Source: Madurella fahalii (Eukaryota > Ascomycota > Sordariomycetes > Sordariales). From it: a stretch of 64,000 bases of DNA. Made by a program: the position numbers and the translations under genes. The DNA is taken from NCBI GenBank assembly GCA_029876055.1, contig CM056875.1, positions 1,612,001-1,676,000 on the forward strand, read 5' to 3'. Within the stretch, counting starts at the first letter, position 1, and every line of letters begins with the position of its first letter. The notes below the pieces were generated by a model. It ran no database searches and was not told the DNA's origin. It saw nothing but the letters and a program-made list of their open reading frames with translations. Positions 22,835 to 35,103 of the stretch are shown piece by piece.

Positions 22835-24145
22835 GCGGGAGGGCATACCAGCAATACACTCGACACGACCTGTACTACTACTGTATAGAGGAGAACCAAA
22901 TATACCCGGCCGCTTCGGATCTCATAGCAAGCTTCCCTACTATCGGGCCTAATCTGATTTAGTCCAATGCTGCAGACTTTTTCCTGAACTTCTGGGTCGA
23001 ACTCTCGGGGTGATCACAAATCGGGCCGGGCGGAGGAACTGTGTGCTTGCTGATCCATTAACACCAGGTCGGCATCTGGGATGCCACGATTAGAGTCCAT
23101 GGCAATATATCACGCTCCGCGGCAGCTCAATTCAAAAGCAACCGTATAACACAGCCATAGTCAGGTACCCCATATCCCCTCGAACTTGAACGTGAACGGG
23201 TTATCAAAGCCGTCCCCGTAAGTGAACCCAGGCCAAGCCCGAAACATTCCAACAATTGCTTCGTCCAAACGCTGCATGTGACAATCCACCACCCAGTCTG
23301 GCAAGTGTATCTCATCATGGTGTAGCGTCATCCACAGGCCTGGGAAAAAGTGATGTGTAGGCCACGGGAGCCAGCAGGTTGTGATTTTGCGAATGCGGGA
23401 GAGTGTACCGCCATGGGCTCAACTGATGCAATTCACCAGGCTTAACCCCGAAATTCAGTCTCAGGAAATCCAAACGCGGAAACAGCACCCCATCGCCTAC
23501 TTGCAAGGCAGGGGAATCAGCCCCGGCTGCCGCATTTCTGCTTCATTGCGGCGATTCCCCGAACCAGCTTACCCTCGTCCTTCCTGGGCGAGTAACTTCC
23601 TTCACACCCTTAGTCAAGGCCGAAGCCTGCACAGCACCCCTGACCTTATATTGGATTCCAGCCTGCGACGGAGCACATCTCCTGTTTCTCCTTCTACGTG
23701 CCCTGCTCTCTTCATCCCGTGCGCCTCCTTCCCGCCAACTACCCGACGGCTTCCAGTTACCACTCCTCCCTTCTCGACTTACCACCGAGTTCGGAGATTT
23801 GACGACACCAGAGCTGGAAGGTAGGGATCCCAGCTGCTTCGTGCCAACGTCACTTCAATAATTTTGCACCTAACCCCGCGGTCCCATCTTCCCCTCGGCG
23901 AGACCCGGGCTCCTTCCCTCCTCGTCCCTTCCCTTCCTTCCACTTCTTGCTCGCAACCCGTCCATTTTCACTGCTCTACTCTGTTCGACCATTTTCCGCA
24001 AAAGTTTTAGTTCTCGAACTCTAAACACGCCATCTACTTCTTTGCTAAAAAAACATCTGGATCATTTTCTCACCTTGTCAGACAACCATCAACGCAAATC
24101 ATTTCACTCTTCAGCCCGACCGTTGACCTCACGGCGGGGACGACC
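22835..24145. other. Intergenic and long leader of the Pumilio gene
   Basis: A 1.3-kb stretch. From about 23550 to 24140 it is strongly C/T-rich on the plus strand, typical of a long fungal 5'UTR. No supported ORF. Long leaders are common on genes for RNA regulators. Confidence 0.5.
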
Positions 24146-26822
24146 ATGCCCGTCACCGCAACGCTGATCGGATCGCCCAACGAGGGTCGAGCCACAACCT
24201 CAAGGAGTTCCTCGCGGGAAGAAAACCCGAAGCATTCTGATGAGCTCTCCGCCCAGAACTGCAAGGTAAGCTGCTCGATTCAGCCTCGTTGCTGTAGAGG
24301 TTGGGGGTTTTCTTCCCCGTCGCAACTGCTGCTCATTTGCAGATCAGATCTTCTCCGCGGCGTCTCCCACATAGTACGTACTGACCGACAGGTTCTGCAG
24401 GAAGCCGCTGGGATTCTCTCCCTTAAGAAGACGGTAGGAGCTCTTTCGACCTCGAAGATGGCAAACCAGAGCTGTCCGAAGGTAGTTGTACCCACTGTCT
24501 CGAACAAGGTTTGGACTGATCATGACAGAAGTTAAAGACCACGCACGAACCACTCGCGGTCACAGACTCGTACCCCATGGACAAGCTCTATGCCAAACTT
24601 TCCGAGCAGCATGCAATTCTGCAGCAGCAGAACGAGGCCAAATCATCGGACGACGAGGTTGGATTTAATCGAGGCCTGGACTGCCATTCGTCCTCCAGCT
24701 CCCTGCCCATGACCCCCGCAGTCGATGCCTTTTCTGCACCGACTGCCCCTACCACCCGGTCCGCCAGTGCTACGCCCAACGAGAACCAGGTCAGCAGCGA
24801 GGAGATTTTGCGGCTCAAGCTTGAGCTTGCGCAAGCTCAGAACAAGATTTCGCGTCTGGATCAGGAGCTGGCGCAGACGCGTCTGGTCAACCAGGAGAGT
24901 GGACGACTAACCCCTCTCCTCTCAGAGTCGGATTTCCCGTCGACCGTGGCTCCCCCGACCTCTCCGGTCGCCTCTAGGGTTCACAGTATCGCGACACTCA
25001 TCGGCCTCGGCAAAGCGCCCTTCGGCCGTGAGAACAACTGGATGGTTCAGGACGACACTCGTTCCGACGTTAGTGATTCTCTGCCGGCTGGTGGCTTCAA
25101 TCGTGCTCGGGGCATTTGGAACAACCACAAGTTTCCTTTCGGAAACTACGTGCCTCAGACCCAAGGAATTGGGGACGGTTCGCAGCCTGTGTCCTGGGCC
25201 AATAGCCGTTCCACCAATCCCGGCTACGAGCCCAGTCCTCCACCCCCGGGCATGGATGTGTATCGGCAAGACCGAATACCCCCCGAGCAGGAGGTAATTA
25301 GACCCTTGGGCCGCCGCGGAAACAGGTACGACACTCGCTTTGGGCCGTCCAACAACTTCAGTGGCGGATTCGGCGTATACAACATGAGTGCTGGCCAGTA
25401 TGAACCGGGATATGCCGCCGGCCCCCAGGGCGCAATGACGGGCGGCATGGGAATGGGTTTATGTCCTCCTTACCAGCAGCAACTGGTCGGGACCACACTC
25501 TCTCCCCATGCCACTGAATTTACATCCACCGGAGCACCATGGAAGACTGAGGTGAGTTAAAAATCTCTTGATCTTCCAAGAAGCATTACTGATATGGGCT
25601 TACCCGCACCGAAGTCCCTGGCATCGGAGGGCCAGACCTACGTATCGGCCACCACAGAGCCCCTCAACTACCGTCGTCTCCTTGATCGCAACGTCACCTG
25701 CGATTGGAAGTATATCGTGGACAAGATCGTTTGCAACAATGATCAGCAAGCGTCCATCTTCCTGCAGCAGAAGCTCAAGGTTGGGACTCCTGAGCAAAAG
25801 TACGATATCGTCGAGGCAATCGTGGCACAGGCCTACCCTCTGATGGTCAATCGTTTCGGAAACTTCCTTGTCCAGCGCTGCTTCGAGCACGGCACTCCCG
25901 AGCAAGTCATCAAGATTGCCGAGGCGATTCGTGGCAATACACTCAACCTCTCGATGGACCCATTCGGCTGCCATGTGGTGCAGAAGGCGTTCGACTCGGT
26001 CCCTGAGGATTACAAAGCAATTATGGTTCATGAGCTGCTGCGGCGCATTCCCGAGACGGTTATTCACCGCTACGCTTGCCATGTCTGGCAGAAGCTCTTT
26101 GAGCTTCGGTGGACTGAGTCACCACCCCAGATCATGAAGTATGTAAACGAAGCCCTGCGTGGCATGTGGCACGAGGTTGCCTTGGGCGAGACTGGCAGCT
26201 TGGTTGTGCAGAATATTTTCGAGAACTGTCTGGAAGAGGACAAGGTAAGTTCGTCATCGGCGCTCGGGCTATCGAGGAGCTGACGGGTGAGCCTTAGCGC
26301 CCATGCATTGAGGAAGTTCTGGCGAACATCGACATCGTCGCCCATGGTCAATTCGGCAATTGGTGTATTCAACACATCTGCGAGCATGGCGCTCCGGCAG
26401 ATCGCAGCCGGGCTATTGACCATGTGATCCGCTATGCCGCTGAGTATAGCATGGACCAGTTCGCCTCCAAGGTCGTTGAGAAGTGTTTGAAGATCGGCGG
26501 CCCAGAGTTTCTGGGACGGTATCTCGACCGTGTCTGCGAGGGACGAGTAGACCGGCCGCGGATCCCGCTCATCGACATTGCTAGCGACCAATACGGCAAC
26601 TATCTCATCCAGTACATCCTGACTCATGCCAACCCTCAGCATCGCGAGATCGTTGCCGCCCATATCCGTAAGCACATGGTTTCTCTCCGCGGATCCAAAT
26701 TTGGCTCCAGAGTCGGCATGCTTTGCACCAATCACGCGGTTGCCACTCGGCCCGGCCCAGGAGTCGGACCGGCGATGGGAGGTCGAATGGGTAGCGCGCG
26801 TTATGGCGGCGCCTATCGTTAA
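24146..26822 (+). CDS. Pumilio/PUF-family RNA-binding protein
   Basis: Five exons: 24146-24265, 24392-24433, 24538-25551, 25615-26244, 26298-26822, giving 776 residues. The N-terminal ~370 residues are Ser/Gln-rich and disordered, with a leucine-rich coiled coil (EEILRLKLELAQAQNKISRL). The C-terminal ~350 residues form the PUF repeats. Repeat cores are readable, for example NRFGNFLVQRCFEHG, DPFGCHVVQKAFDSV, HGQFGNWCIQHICEHG, DQFASKVVEKCL and DQYGNYLIQYILTH. PUF proteins bind UGU-containing 3'UTR elements and repress or localise mRNAs. The long disordered N-terminus points to the Jsn1/Puf2-like or Puf3-like fungal groups; I cannot decide between them. Exon 2 (42 nt) is inferred from frame; the intron between exons 1 and 2 contains other possible splice sites. 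Confidence 0.88.
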
Positions 26823-27737
26823 GTCGCGATTCACCATATTCGGAAGGGCTATAGTGCTTTCTTCACCGAAAGCGCACGCTGCTGTTAACTTTTCTTTTCC
26901 CATTCACCCTACGATGATTTTCGCTATCGGCTCTCACCACAACCATATGAGACTCGGTTTTACGAACATCTTCGTCAGCAGCTAATTTCAAATCACCCGA
27001 CATCCTACGCTCGGGAGGCTACTGCCCGTTCGAGTGCTTTGGACACATCATGATTATGGATTTTGCAATATCGACCGGCTGCGGCCCCAGCCTGCTGCGG
27101 AGGAGGGCTTAATCTGTCATGTCCAGATCTAATGGGGACAGCGACCAAACCTCCTCCTCCAGGCGGGGTGCCCTGACAATCAATCCTTTCCGACCCTAAT
27201 ATAGCTGTGAGGTATCAATTTTGGCGACATCACCGGGGAGAGCTGTCGCTGGGAAGGAGACGGGGCTTATCCAGACTGCCGTTGTTTTTTGTGCTATGCA
27301 ATGAAAGGGGGGACGGATTGATGGTGGAGATGCATGGCCTGCAATGGATTACTCGGCCTTGTCCATGTACTCAGATAGTTACGAGCCTATAGTCACTCGT
27401 TTAACCACAATAGATTCTTACTTCTGGGCATCTATCTACTGGCCTCCTCCTACCTGTCAGATCAAGAGGTTGATCAAGTCCCAAGTAGCAGCGGGTAATC
27501 ATGCCACAACGAGACTACCAGGGGTGAAATTATCGTCCAGGGTAGCAACGATACTTTCGTTAAACCGTAGGGCTAGGAGGTCTCTAAGTATAAGGAGGAT
27601 GCGAATTACGCACGAGACAGATGTCTAGACGGGCACGATTCAACGAGAAGGAGAATCGCAACGAGCGGCCAAAGGATTCGAACCACATTTCCCACCCTTC
27701 TCCCAACCACCGCTACAGACAACGACCACCGGCGACT
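26823..27737. other. Intergenic 3' region between convergent genes
   Basis: 3'UTRs of the Pumilio gene (+) and the SelO gene (-). A GGATTCGAACC string at about 27674-27684 resembles a tRNA T-arm but no tRNA folds around it. No ORF is supported. Confidence 0.5.
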
Positions 27738-29810
27738 TCAAGAACTACAACTACACTGCAGCGCCCGTACCGTCCTGGGAACGTCGCCCGTCCACCGCTC
27801 CTCCTCCTCCTTGTCCCCCTCGTACAACACCCCGTCGAACTCGCGCCCCGCCCAGCTGTCCTCGAAGGGGTGCAGGGCGAGGTGCGTCACGCGCTTCAGG
27901 ACGTCGCGCTCGCCGCCCTTTTCCACGCGGCGGATCACCTCGTCCAGGATCCACCCGCGCGGGACGAAGTTGGGGTTGACCTTCTTCATGGCCGCGACGC
28001 GCTGCTCCTCTGCAGCGTCCGAGACGGCGCCGCTGCCGTCGCTGTTGGAGTTGGCGTCGGGGTTAGTGTTGCTGCCCCACTGCTCGAGGGTGCCCCAGTC
28101 GTGGACGATGCGCTCGCGCCACACGGCGAGCCAGTCAGCGATGCGCTTGCGCGCCGAGTCCGGGTCTGCGCTAATGGTAGGGGACGCCTCTTCGTAGAAA
28201 AAGCGGGAGGCGGCGGCGAGGCGGGCGGGTTCGTCGGTGATGGCGCCCACGCGGAGGGTGGAGAGGCGCCGGAAGAAGAGGTGGAAGTCGAGCTCGAGCG
28301 CCTCGAGCGTGTCGAGCAGAGGGGAGAAGAGGGTGTCGAAGTCGGTGGGGGACTGGGTCTTGAGCCCCAGGCGCGCGGTCATAAGGCGTTTGTATTCGGC
28401 GAGGAAGACAGATTTGTACTCCTCGCCGGTCTGGTTGATGAGCTTTTCGGCGCGCGCGACGAGGGGTGGGGCGGTTTCCTCTGTGACGCCTTGCGAGATG
28501 AAGGTTGGGTCGTCAACGGTTGCGCCTGCCCCTATGAGCTCGCCGAGGGCTTCGCCGAGGCGGACGAGATTCCACCAGATGATTGTGGGCTGATTGCGGT
28601 AGCTGTAGCGGAGGAGGAAGTCGTCGTGGTTCGGGGTGTACTTGGGGTCGAAGTTATCCATGAAGGCGAAGGGGCCAAAGTCGATGGAGAGGCCGAAGAT
28701 GGAGGTGTTGTCCGTGTTGAGCACGCCGTTCATGAAGCCATAAGCTTGCCACTTGGCGACGGTGAGGGCGTTGCGGCGGACGATCTCGCGGTATAGGCGC
28801 ATGTAGCGGTTCTCTTCGGCACCCGAAGGGCCTTGGACGGTGTCTTTGGGGATGTCGCGGGCTGGGTCGGGTGTCTGAGAGGGATCGTCCGGGTTGGCAA
28901 GCCGGCCGGGGAGCTTGTCCCATCCGCCGAAGACGTCTTCGGCGATGTAGTCCGCTAGTCTCCGGATTAGGTCTCGCTCCCCGCGGGCGCGGAGGATGTC
29001 AAAGTTGCCGAAACGCAGCCACGACTGGGCGAAACGAACAACGATGGCGCCGGGCTCGATCCGCTCCCGGCGGACCTTGCTGTGGGGTAGCAGGCTAATG
29101 GCGAGCGCTCTTGTGCTCGGGATTCCTAGTGCGTTCAGTGCCTCACTGACGACAAACTCGCGGATGCTGCTGCGCAGGACGGCCTTGCCGTCAGCGAACC
29201 GGCTGTACGGGGTTAGACCGGCCCCCTTGAGCTGGACTTCGTATCTCACTCCCGTGCGCGGGTTTGTGGATTCGAACAAGCTGATGGCTCGCCCATCTCC
29301 TAGCTGACCTGCCCAGTCGCCGAACTGGAATCCGCCATAGCACTGCGCCCAGGGGTAGCCCGGGCCGGACAGCGTCTCCGAGTCCCAGCCCTGGATCATA
29401 TTCCCGACCACGGTCTGCTTGAACTCCTCTGTCTCGGCCTCGGATAAAGCCAGCCCTAGATCGCGCATTGCTGCCGGCGAGACAGCGAGGAGCTCAGGGT
29501 CCTTCTGGATCTCCGGCCGCACCCAGGTAAACAGCGCACCGCGGACCTGGCGCGGGCCAATCTGGTCGCGCGGTGTCTTGTGGCTGTCGGCCGGGGTGGG
29601 AAAGAGCGGGTCTGCGGGAAGCGACGAGGTGAAGTGCCATGACTTGGGAAGGGCCGCGAGCGTCACACCTTCATCAGGAGCGGCCTGCGATGAGGAGCTG
29701 TTGGCGGCGGCCATGGCGGCGGGGTTTGTGAAAGCCGAGAAGGATCTAGTCAGAGGGTACCGGAGGTGCTGTGCGAGGGCCAGGCAGCGGGCTGCCGGCT
29801 GAAAGCGCAT
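27738..29810 (-). CDS. Protein adenylyltransferase SelO/FMP40, mitochondrial
   Basis: Single exon, 690 residues, ATG at 29810. A mitochondrial presequence (MRFQPAARCLALAQHLRYPL) precedes the UPF0061/SelO pseudokinase-like domain. Hallmarks are YGGFQFGDWAGQLGDGRA, EVQLKGAGLTPYSRFADGKA, VLRSSIREF, FMNGVLNTDNTSIFGLSIDF and the DFGPF metal-binding motif. SelO proteins bind ATP in a flipped orientation and transfer AMP to Ser/Thr/Tyr of mitochondrial targets, linked to redox control. Vertebrate SelO has a C-terminal selenocysteine; here the chain ends CSCSS, so cysteine replaces it, as in yeast Fmp40. The Ser/Asp/Asn-rich insert near residues 575-590 looks like a loop. Confidence 0.93.
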   Translation of the reverse strand: MRFQPAARCLALAQHLRYPLTRSFSAFTNPAAMAAANSSSSQAAPDEGVTLAALPKSWHFTSSLPADPLFPTPADSHKTPRDQIGPRQVRGALFTWVRPEIQKDPELLAVSPAAMRDLGLALSEAETEEFKQTVVGNMIQGWDSETLSGPGYPWAQCYGGFQFGDWAGQLGDGRAISLFESTNPRTGVRYEVQLKGAGLTPYSRFADGKAVLRSSIREFVVSEALNALGIPSTRALAISLLPHSKVRRERIEPGAIVVRFAQSWLRFGNFDILRARGERDLIRRLADYIAEDVFGGWDKLPGRLANPDDPSQTPDPARDIPKDTVQGPSGAEENRYMRLYREIVRRNALTVAKWQAYGFMNGVLNTDNTSIFGLSIDFGPFAFMDNFDPKYTPNHDDFLLRYSYRNQPTIIWWNLVRLGEALGELIGAGATVDDPTFISQGVTEETAPPLVARAEKLINQTGEEYKSVFLAEYKRLMTARLGLKTQSPTDFDTLFSPLLDTLEALELDFHLFFRRLSTLRVGAITDEPARLAAASRFFYEEASPTISADPDSARKRIADWLAVWRERIVHDWGTLEQWGSNTNPDANSNSDGSGAVSDAAEEQRVAAMKKVNPNFVPRGWILDEVIRRVEKGGERDVLKRVTHLALHPFEDSWAGREFDGVLYEGDKEEEERWTGDVPRTVRALQCSCSS

Positions 29811-30709
29811 GAGGCTGATGATCTAGATGTTATCGCCGCCGTCCCGGTCGCAATGTGGGTGACAGTTCGTGGGGCTCGGCTTGCGGCGGAGGGGTGCTGA
29901 ACCTGGATTGGCGTTCTGTATCAAGGACGGCAATGTGCGGGTGATAGCAAGCCCTGATACGTTTGATGACAATTTTCAATGATTCGAAGACTATCTGTCT
30001 CTCGAATGTCTCTCGGATGCGCTCTGATATAGCGCAATGCCGTCGCCGAAGAAGACGCTCAGGGTGGCGATTCGCGGCGGCAGATGTCGGACGTCACCGG
30101 CAGATGTGCAGGGTGGTATTCTCGGCGTAAGCACCAATGCAAAGCCGTGACGGGAGTGATGGGCACCTCAACCGTTGTGTTGGGTGGCAAGGGTCCGGAA
30201 GTTTCCCTCCCATGAGAACCGGAGATCTATCCTATGTATGTACGTGTACATTGTCCATTGAACACCCACTCGATGACGGGTAGCCCCCACCGCGGCCGGA
30301 AGCCGCAGCTGTATTGTCAAGGGACCTCCAGAGCTTCGCCAGCTACCCCACTGTACACTGTACATACATCGTTGCGGGGACCTAAACTAGCGAGGTCACA
30401 GCGCTATCCATGCCTTTGGATCTTGCGTCATCCTGTCCCACCGCGGGGCCGTCCCGATTGCCGGCGCCGAAGGCCGGGGCCACGCCGCCATGCGCAACAT
30501 CAATCTAGCCAAACTTGAAATCCCACTCATATCGGAGCAATTCGGCTCCTACAGGTTATTCCCGAACTCCGCTGGCAGAAACCGTTGGATAAAACACCCC
30601 GCTTAGGAAAGAATTCGGGACGTGCACGCCGTATCAGGAGCACCCTGACCATTTGACAATCTCCAAATCGAGGTGCTACTCGATATCCACCAAGCATTGA
30701 GCAGCAACA
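29811..30709. other. Divergent promoter region, SelO / aldo-keto reductase
   Basis: A 0.9-kb spacer between divergent genes. No ORF, RNA or repeat is supported. Confidence 0.5.
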
Positions 30710-31799
30710 ATGAACTCTGAAACCTCCGGATTCAAGCCCGATGCTTCGGGCACCGCCCCCAAGCAACTCGAGTACATCCCCAACCTCAAGCTGAGCGACG
30801 GGAATGAGATTCCTATGGTTTGTCTCGGAAGCATAATCTCGATCTGCCCCAACCCTCCACTAACACCTGAGAAGCTGGGCTACGGCCTTGGAACCGCCAA
30901 CTTCAAGACCAGAAACAAGGACAAGTTCGACGAAAATGTTGTCAACAACGCCCTCACGGCCATCAAAGCCGGCTACTACCATCTCGACTGCGCCGAATGT
31001 ACGTTCCTCTCATCCCCCCGGGGACCCCACCCAAAAGACCCTTCTCCCATGATAGCCTCCACACTAACCACCGTCCCAAACAGCCTACGGCAACGAAGCC
31101 GAACTGGGCGCCGCCATCGCCCAATGCGGGGTCCCGCGGTCCAAGCTCTTCATCACGACCAAAACCAGCTGCCGCGCCGGCGAGTCCATCGAGACGGCCT
31201 TCTCGCGCTCCCTCGACAAGCTCGGAGTCGACTACGTCGACCTGTACCTGATACACTCGCCCTTCTTCGCGAAGCAGCTGCCAGAGGACCTGCAGCAGAC
31301 GTGGGCCGAGATGGAGGCGCTCAAGGACTCGGGCCGCGCCCGCTCCATCGGCGTCTCCAACTTCCTCCGGGAGCACCTCGAGGCCGTGCTCGCCACCGCC
31401 CGCCACCCCCCCGCCGTCAACCAGATCGAGTACCACCCGTACCTGCAGCACACGGGCGGGCTGATCGAGTTCCACCGGGAGAAGGGGATCGCCGTGGCGG
31501 CCTACTCGCCGTTGGCCGCCATCGTCAGGGCAGCGCCGGGCCCCGTGGATGGGGTGTACGAGCGGTTGGCGGGGAAGTATGGGGTCGGCAAGGGGGAGGT
31601 GGCGCTGAGGTGGTGTCTGGATCAGGGGATTGTGGCGATCACTACGAGTGGGAGTGATGAGAGGCTGAAGAACTACCTGGCCAAGGTGCCGAGGTTCAAG
31701 TTGACGCCCAAGGAAGTGGAGGAGATTGCGGAGAGGGGAAGGGAGAAGCATTACAGGGCTTTCTGGAGTGGTAAGTTTGCCCCGGACGATAGGCGTTAG
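30710..31799 (+). CDS. Aldo-keto reductase family protein
   Basis: Exons 30710-30817, 30875-30998 and 31084-31799 give 315 residues. The (beta/alpha)8 reductase pattern is clear: LGYGLGTANFKT; YHLDCAE with the catalytic Asp; SYGNEAELG with the catalytic Tyr; LFITTKTS with the Lys; DLYLIHSPF with the His. GVSNFLREHLEAVLA and VNQIEYHPYLQ follow, then a C-terminal NADPH-binding part (ITTSGSDERLKNYL). The enzyme should reduce aldehydes or ketones with NADPH; the substrate cannot be read from the sequence. The second intron splits the codon before the catalytic Tyr. A gtaagt string occurs near the end (about 31771) but splicing there is not needed. Confidence 0.9.
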
Positions 31800-32017
31800 G
31801 TGGCCGGGGCTGTTCTCTGTTACGGGGACGGAGTGGGCACAAGTTGACGTTGGGAACAAAATGGTGTCTCCTTATCCGATGCTGGGTGGCCAGCGACATT
31901 AGTTGGTTAGATTCACAGTCCGGGTATCTTCAACCAGAATGTGTGCGCGGAGAGCACAGATAGCCCATGACTAAATCTTACTACTCTCTCTCTCTCACAA
32001 GAGACAGACGTGCCAGC

Positions 32018-33281
32018 TTACAACTCGTCGTCTGATTCGGTCTCGCTCCCACCTGCTGGTGGAGGGCTGGCTGGCTTTGGCGTCGTCTTCCTAAGATTCC
32101 GCTTCGGTGGGTGTATCGCGACGTCCTTGCCTTTCGCCGTCTGGCTAGCCCGTGTTGCGCGCCCTTTTGGCGCTGGCTCCCGCTGCTGCCGAGATTTGGG
32201 CGGTGGCGACGGCGGAAGCGCTTCCTCTTCGTCAGGCTCGCTACCGGTCGCATTATCGTCAGTAGTCTGGCGATCTTCAGACTCGCTGCTTCCCTTGGGT
32301 TCTTCCGCAGGCTCTGCCTTTTGATCGATGTCCATCTTGTCGGCAGCTGTCTTCTCGAAACCGTCATCCGAATCGGATGAGGACCCGCCGCCTGATGCGT
32401 CCTCGAGGGCCTTGCGCTTTGTACGCCGGGAAGCGGCGGGCTTATGGACCTCCTCCCTCTTCGGTTGTGCGGCCTGAGCGGCCCGAGCCGCGGCTATCCG
32501 CGACGGGTCAACCTGGGCGGTGCTGAGCAGGCGCTGCTGCTCGCGGATCTTGACCTTCTTCTCGTTCAAGAGGCCGCAGAACTTCTCCAACATCTCAGAC
32601 TCTCTCTCCTTCTTAGACCGCGTGAGCTCATCCAGCTGGTTTCTCAGCTCGGCGACGCGGAATTCTAGGTCTGATACTTTGGCCGTTTCCTGAGCTAGGG
32701 TCTCCTGGAACTTCTCCCGTTCCAGGGCTGCGGCGCCACACCAATCAAAGAGTTGAATGGCTTCATCGGCCTTGTGATTCAGTGTGAGGGCGCCAAGGCG
32801 TTGCTAGGCAGGGATTTAGTTTCGATGTTGCCGTCGACGATAGGCTCGGGGCTTACATTGATGCCGGCGATGCGTCGTCTGATGGTGATGGTGATCGACT
32901 TGCCCACATTGGCTTCGGCGCCAGCCTCGATGCCATCAACCGGCTCACCCCGCAATAGGAGAGCCTTCAGGATGCTCTCCCATTCCTCAGGCGAACAGGG
33001 GCTACTGCTCGCTCTCAACTCACCAATGCGGTCGTGCCTTACTACGGCGCAGACAAGACGCAGTTAGTCCGACACCTCCGAAACCGTGGAGTTACGGGCC
33101 GAAGAAGTTCCGCTAGTTCGGACAGAGGATCTTACTCACACTTGACCACGTATGGTTCCTCGCCCTCGGTCGCCACAAACTTGACGTTGAGCGGCTTCGA
33201 TCCCGAGGGTGTGACCTCGCCTAATACGTAAGCGCCTTCCTCATCCGTCCGAGGGACGCGAATGATGTGAGAGGATGCCAT
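32018..33281 (-). CDS. XRCC4-like DNA ligase IV cofactor (Lif1-like)
   Basis: Exons 33281-33140, 33041-32857 and 32803-32018 give 370 residues. The N-terminal ~110 residues read as a beta-rich head domain (ASSHIIRVPRTDEEGAYVL, SITITIRRRIAGIN). A long coiled coil follows (residues about 140-200; DLEFRVAELRNQLDELTRS, KKERESEMLEKFCGLLNEKK). The acidic, Ser/Lys-rich tail has candidate nuclear localisation signals (RRTKRKALED) and ends SETESDDEL. Head, coiled coil and disordered tail is the XRCC4/Lif1 architecture; these proteins dimerise and hold DNA ligase IV for non-homologous end joining. Overall sequence identity in the family is low, so the call leans on architecture and start motif. Confidence 0.7.
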
Positions 33282-35103
33282 GAGGGCCGGTAGAACAAGA
33301 TCCAGAGGGGCGGGCGGGACGGAGATGACCGTTCTGGAATAGAATGTTTGATTGCAAAGCTTCTGGTTTGGTTTGTCCGACTGGACGGGCGCCGCTGAGG
33401 TGAAACGAGCCGTGAGATTGAAGGAGTGGTACGTTAAGAGTTGGAGGTAATAAGCCGGCCCTCGCCCGCAACGGCTTTAACTTCCAAGACCAACGGCGCC
33501 GGTAGGAAGGGAGGACCTTGACTAAGGGCGGCCCGGCACCAGCAAACCGGCAGGGTGTGGGGAAGCGGGAACTCAGGCAACCCGTCTTGAGGCCAATCCA
33601 GGGCTTCTATTTTCGTTCGATCCGTACTTTGGGAGCTGGATGCCTCCCTCTCGTCATCAAAGCGGAGGCGGGCAGCCGGGATCGAAAGGAGATTGCGCAA
33701 ACTGGATTTTTGCTGGAGGGGTAAGAGTGAGACGGCCTTATAGAAGTTGGACTAAGAAGGCGCAGGCAGCAGCGGGCGCCCAGGTTACATGTAGGCAGCG
33801 CTGCTATCAACGTCAAAGAACAGCAATGACAAAACACATCAAGATCCAAAGGCCAGCGACGACAACCTGAGCCACAGTGCCAAAGGTGCGATGCGAGGAA
33901 GTAAAAAGTGATGAGGTCAGATGTTGGCCCTCCTCCACAATGTGGCGCATCTCTATGGTCTCACGATATTATTATTGCGCTCGACAGCCTGCCGGCTACA
34001 ACTAGGCCGACCGATCTACTTGCGACGCTTGATGCTTAATAGAGCCCTTTGAGCATTAACTTGGCCGTTGGGAGTGCGCCTTGATTTGAAATTGTCGTGG
34101 ATGGCCGGAAGAAGCACAAGTTAAGACAAGGTGCTGGCTTATTCCAAAGGCGGGGGGAGGCGCGTTTTCGCGTCATGAACGCGACTCGTCGCCCGAATGG
34201 GACAAGCAGGCCCGGATGGCTAAACAGACCAGGGAACGCTGTCCTGGCCTGTTCCTCAACGTTCCACGTACATGGGCTTGCCCTTCTCAAGAAAGCTCGT
34301 GGTCGATAGGGAAAGGCGGATTGGGGCCAATTCCGACACAGTTACTGAACGAACCAACGCTGCTTGTCAACCTGCCAAGTCGTGGACTCCTGTTGTTTTT
34401 GCCGTGTTGAAGAGTGCCAAATGTGCATCCGTGCGAAGATTCAAGAGCCAGGTGGGTCCTGGGGGAGTCGGGTGTTGGGGCCGCCCCGCCAACTGTCCTC
34501 GCTGTCTTAGCCCAACCCCGGTCAGGCGTATGCGTCTTGGCCGTCCGCCCTCGTTCTCCCCCAACTTTTCCAGCCACAGCTTTCGATTCGACAGACCCGC
34601 CATTTCAATTTCGCTGTATCCGTCGTCGTGGTCATCCTTCCAGAACACACGACAGCAGAGATTTCCTGCATTTCTTCCAATTATCCTACCCGCCACCCCC
34701 TGGGCTAAAGTTCGAAGACGTTTAGTCACACTATCCGCCGTCTCCCCCGACTTCGATGCAAACCCTCTGCACGGCACGCCTCACCTCCGCCTGTTCGTGC
34801 CATCAAGCCGAAGTCGCGGCATTGGATCAAACTTAACCACCCGCACTGCCTGCTCGGAACCACGTCTCCGGTCCGCATCTCGATCCCGAAAAACCGCTCT
34901 GCAATTTGTCGCCCGCTCGAAGAGAATAGATCACGCCGCGTTGCCAGTGATCGGTAGCCCGGAGGCTTGGGTGTTGTCGACTATGAATCCTCAGCACTGA
35001 CCTGATCGCTGCCGTCGCTACACGTCGCAATTGTTTGCGACCAGACGCAGTCATTCATTACTATTCGACATCTAGACCCGCAACCTTACCCGGAGCCTTA
35101 ACC
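33282..35103. other. Divergent promoter region and long leader of the Byr4-like gene
   Basis: A 1.8-kb spacer. The part from about 34490 to 35100 is pyrimidine-rich and probably a long 5'UTR of the downstream gene. No ORF in it has a recognisable product. Confidence 0.5.

Noticed and set aside
27672..27684. tRNA T-arm (GGATTCGAACC) on the minus strand
   Set aside because: No matching D-arm, anticodon stem or acceptor stem around it.
27621..28796. A 391-residue plus-strand ORF antisense to the SelO gene
   Set aside because: Low-complexity Val/Glu/Ala-rich translation of the complementary strand; no recognisable features.
34272..35000. A 242-residue ORF upstream of the Byr4-like gene
   Set aside because: Lies in a pyrimidine-rich leader, lacks domain character, and ends before the real ATG; treated as 5'UTR.
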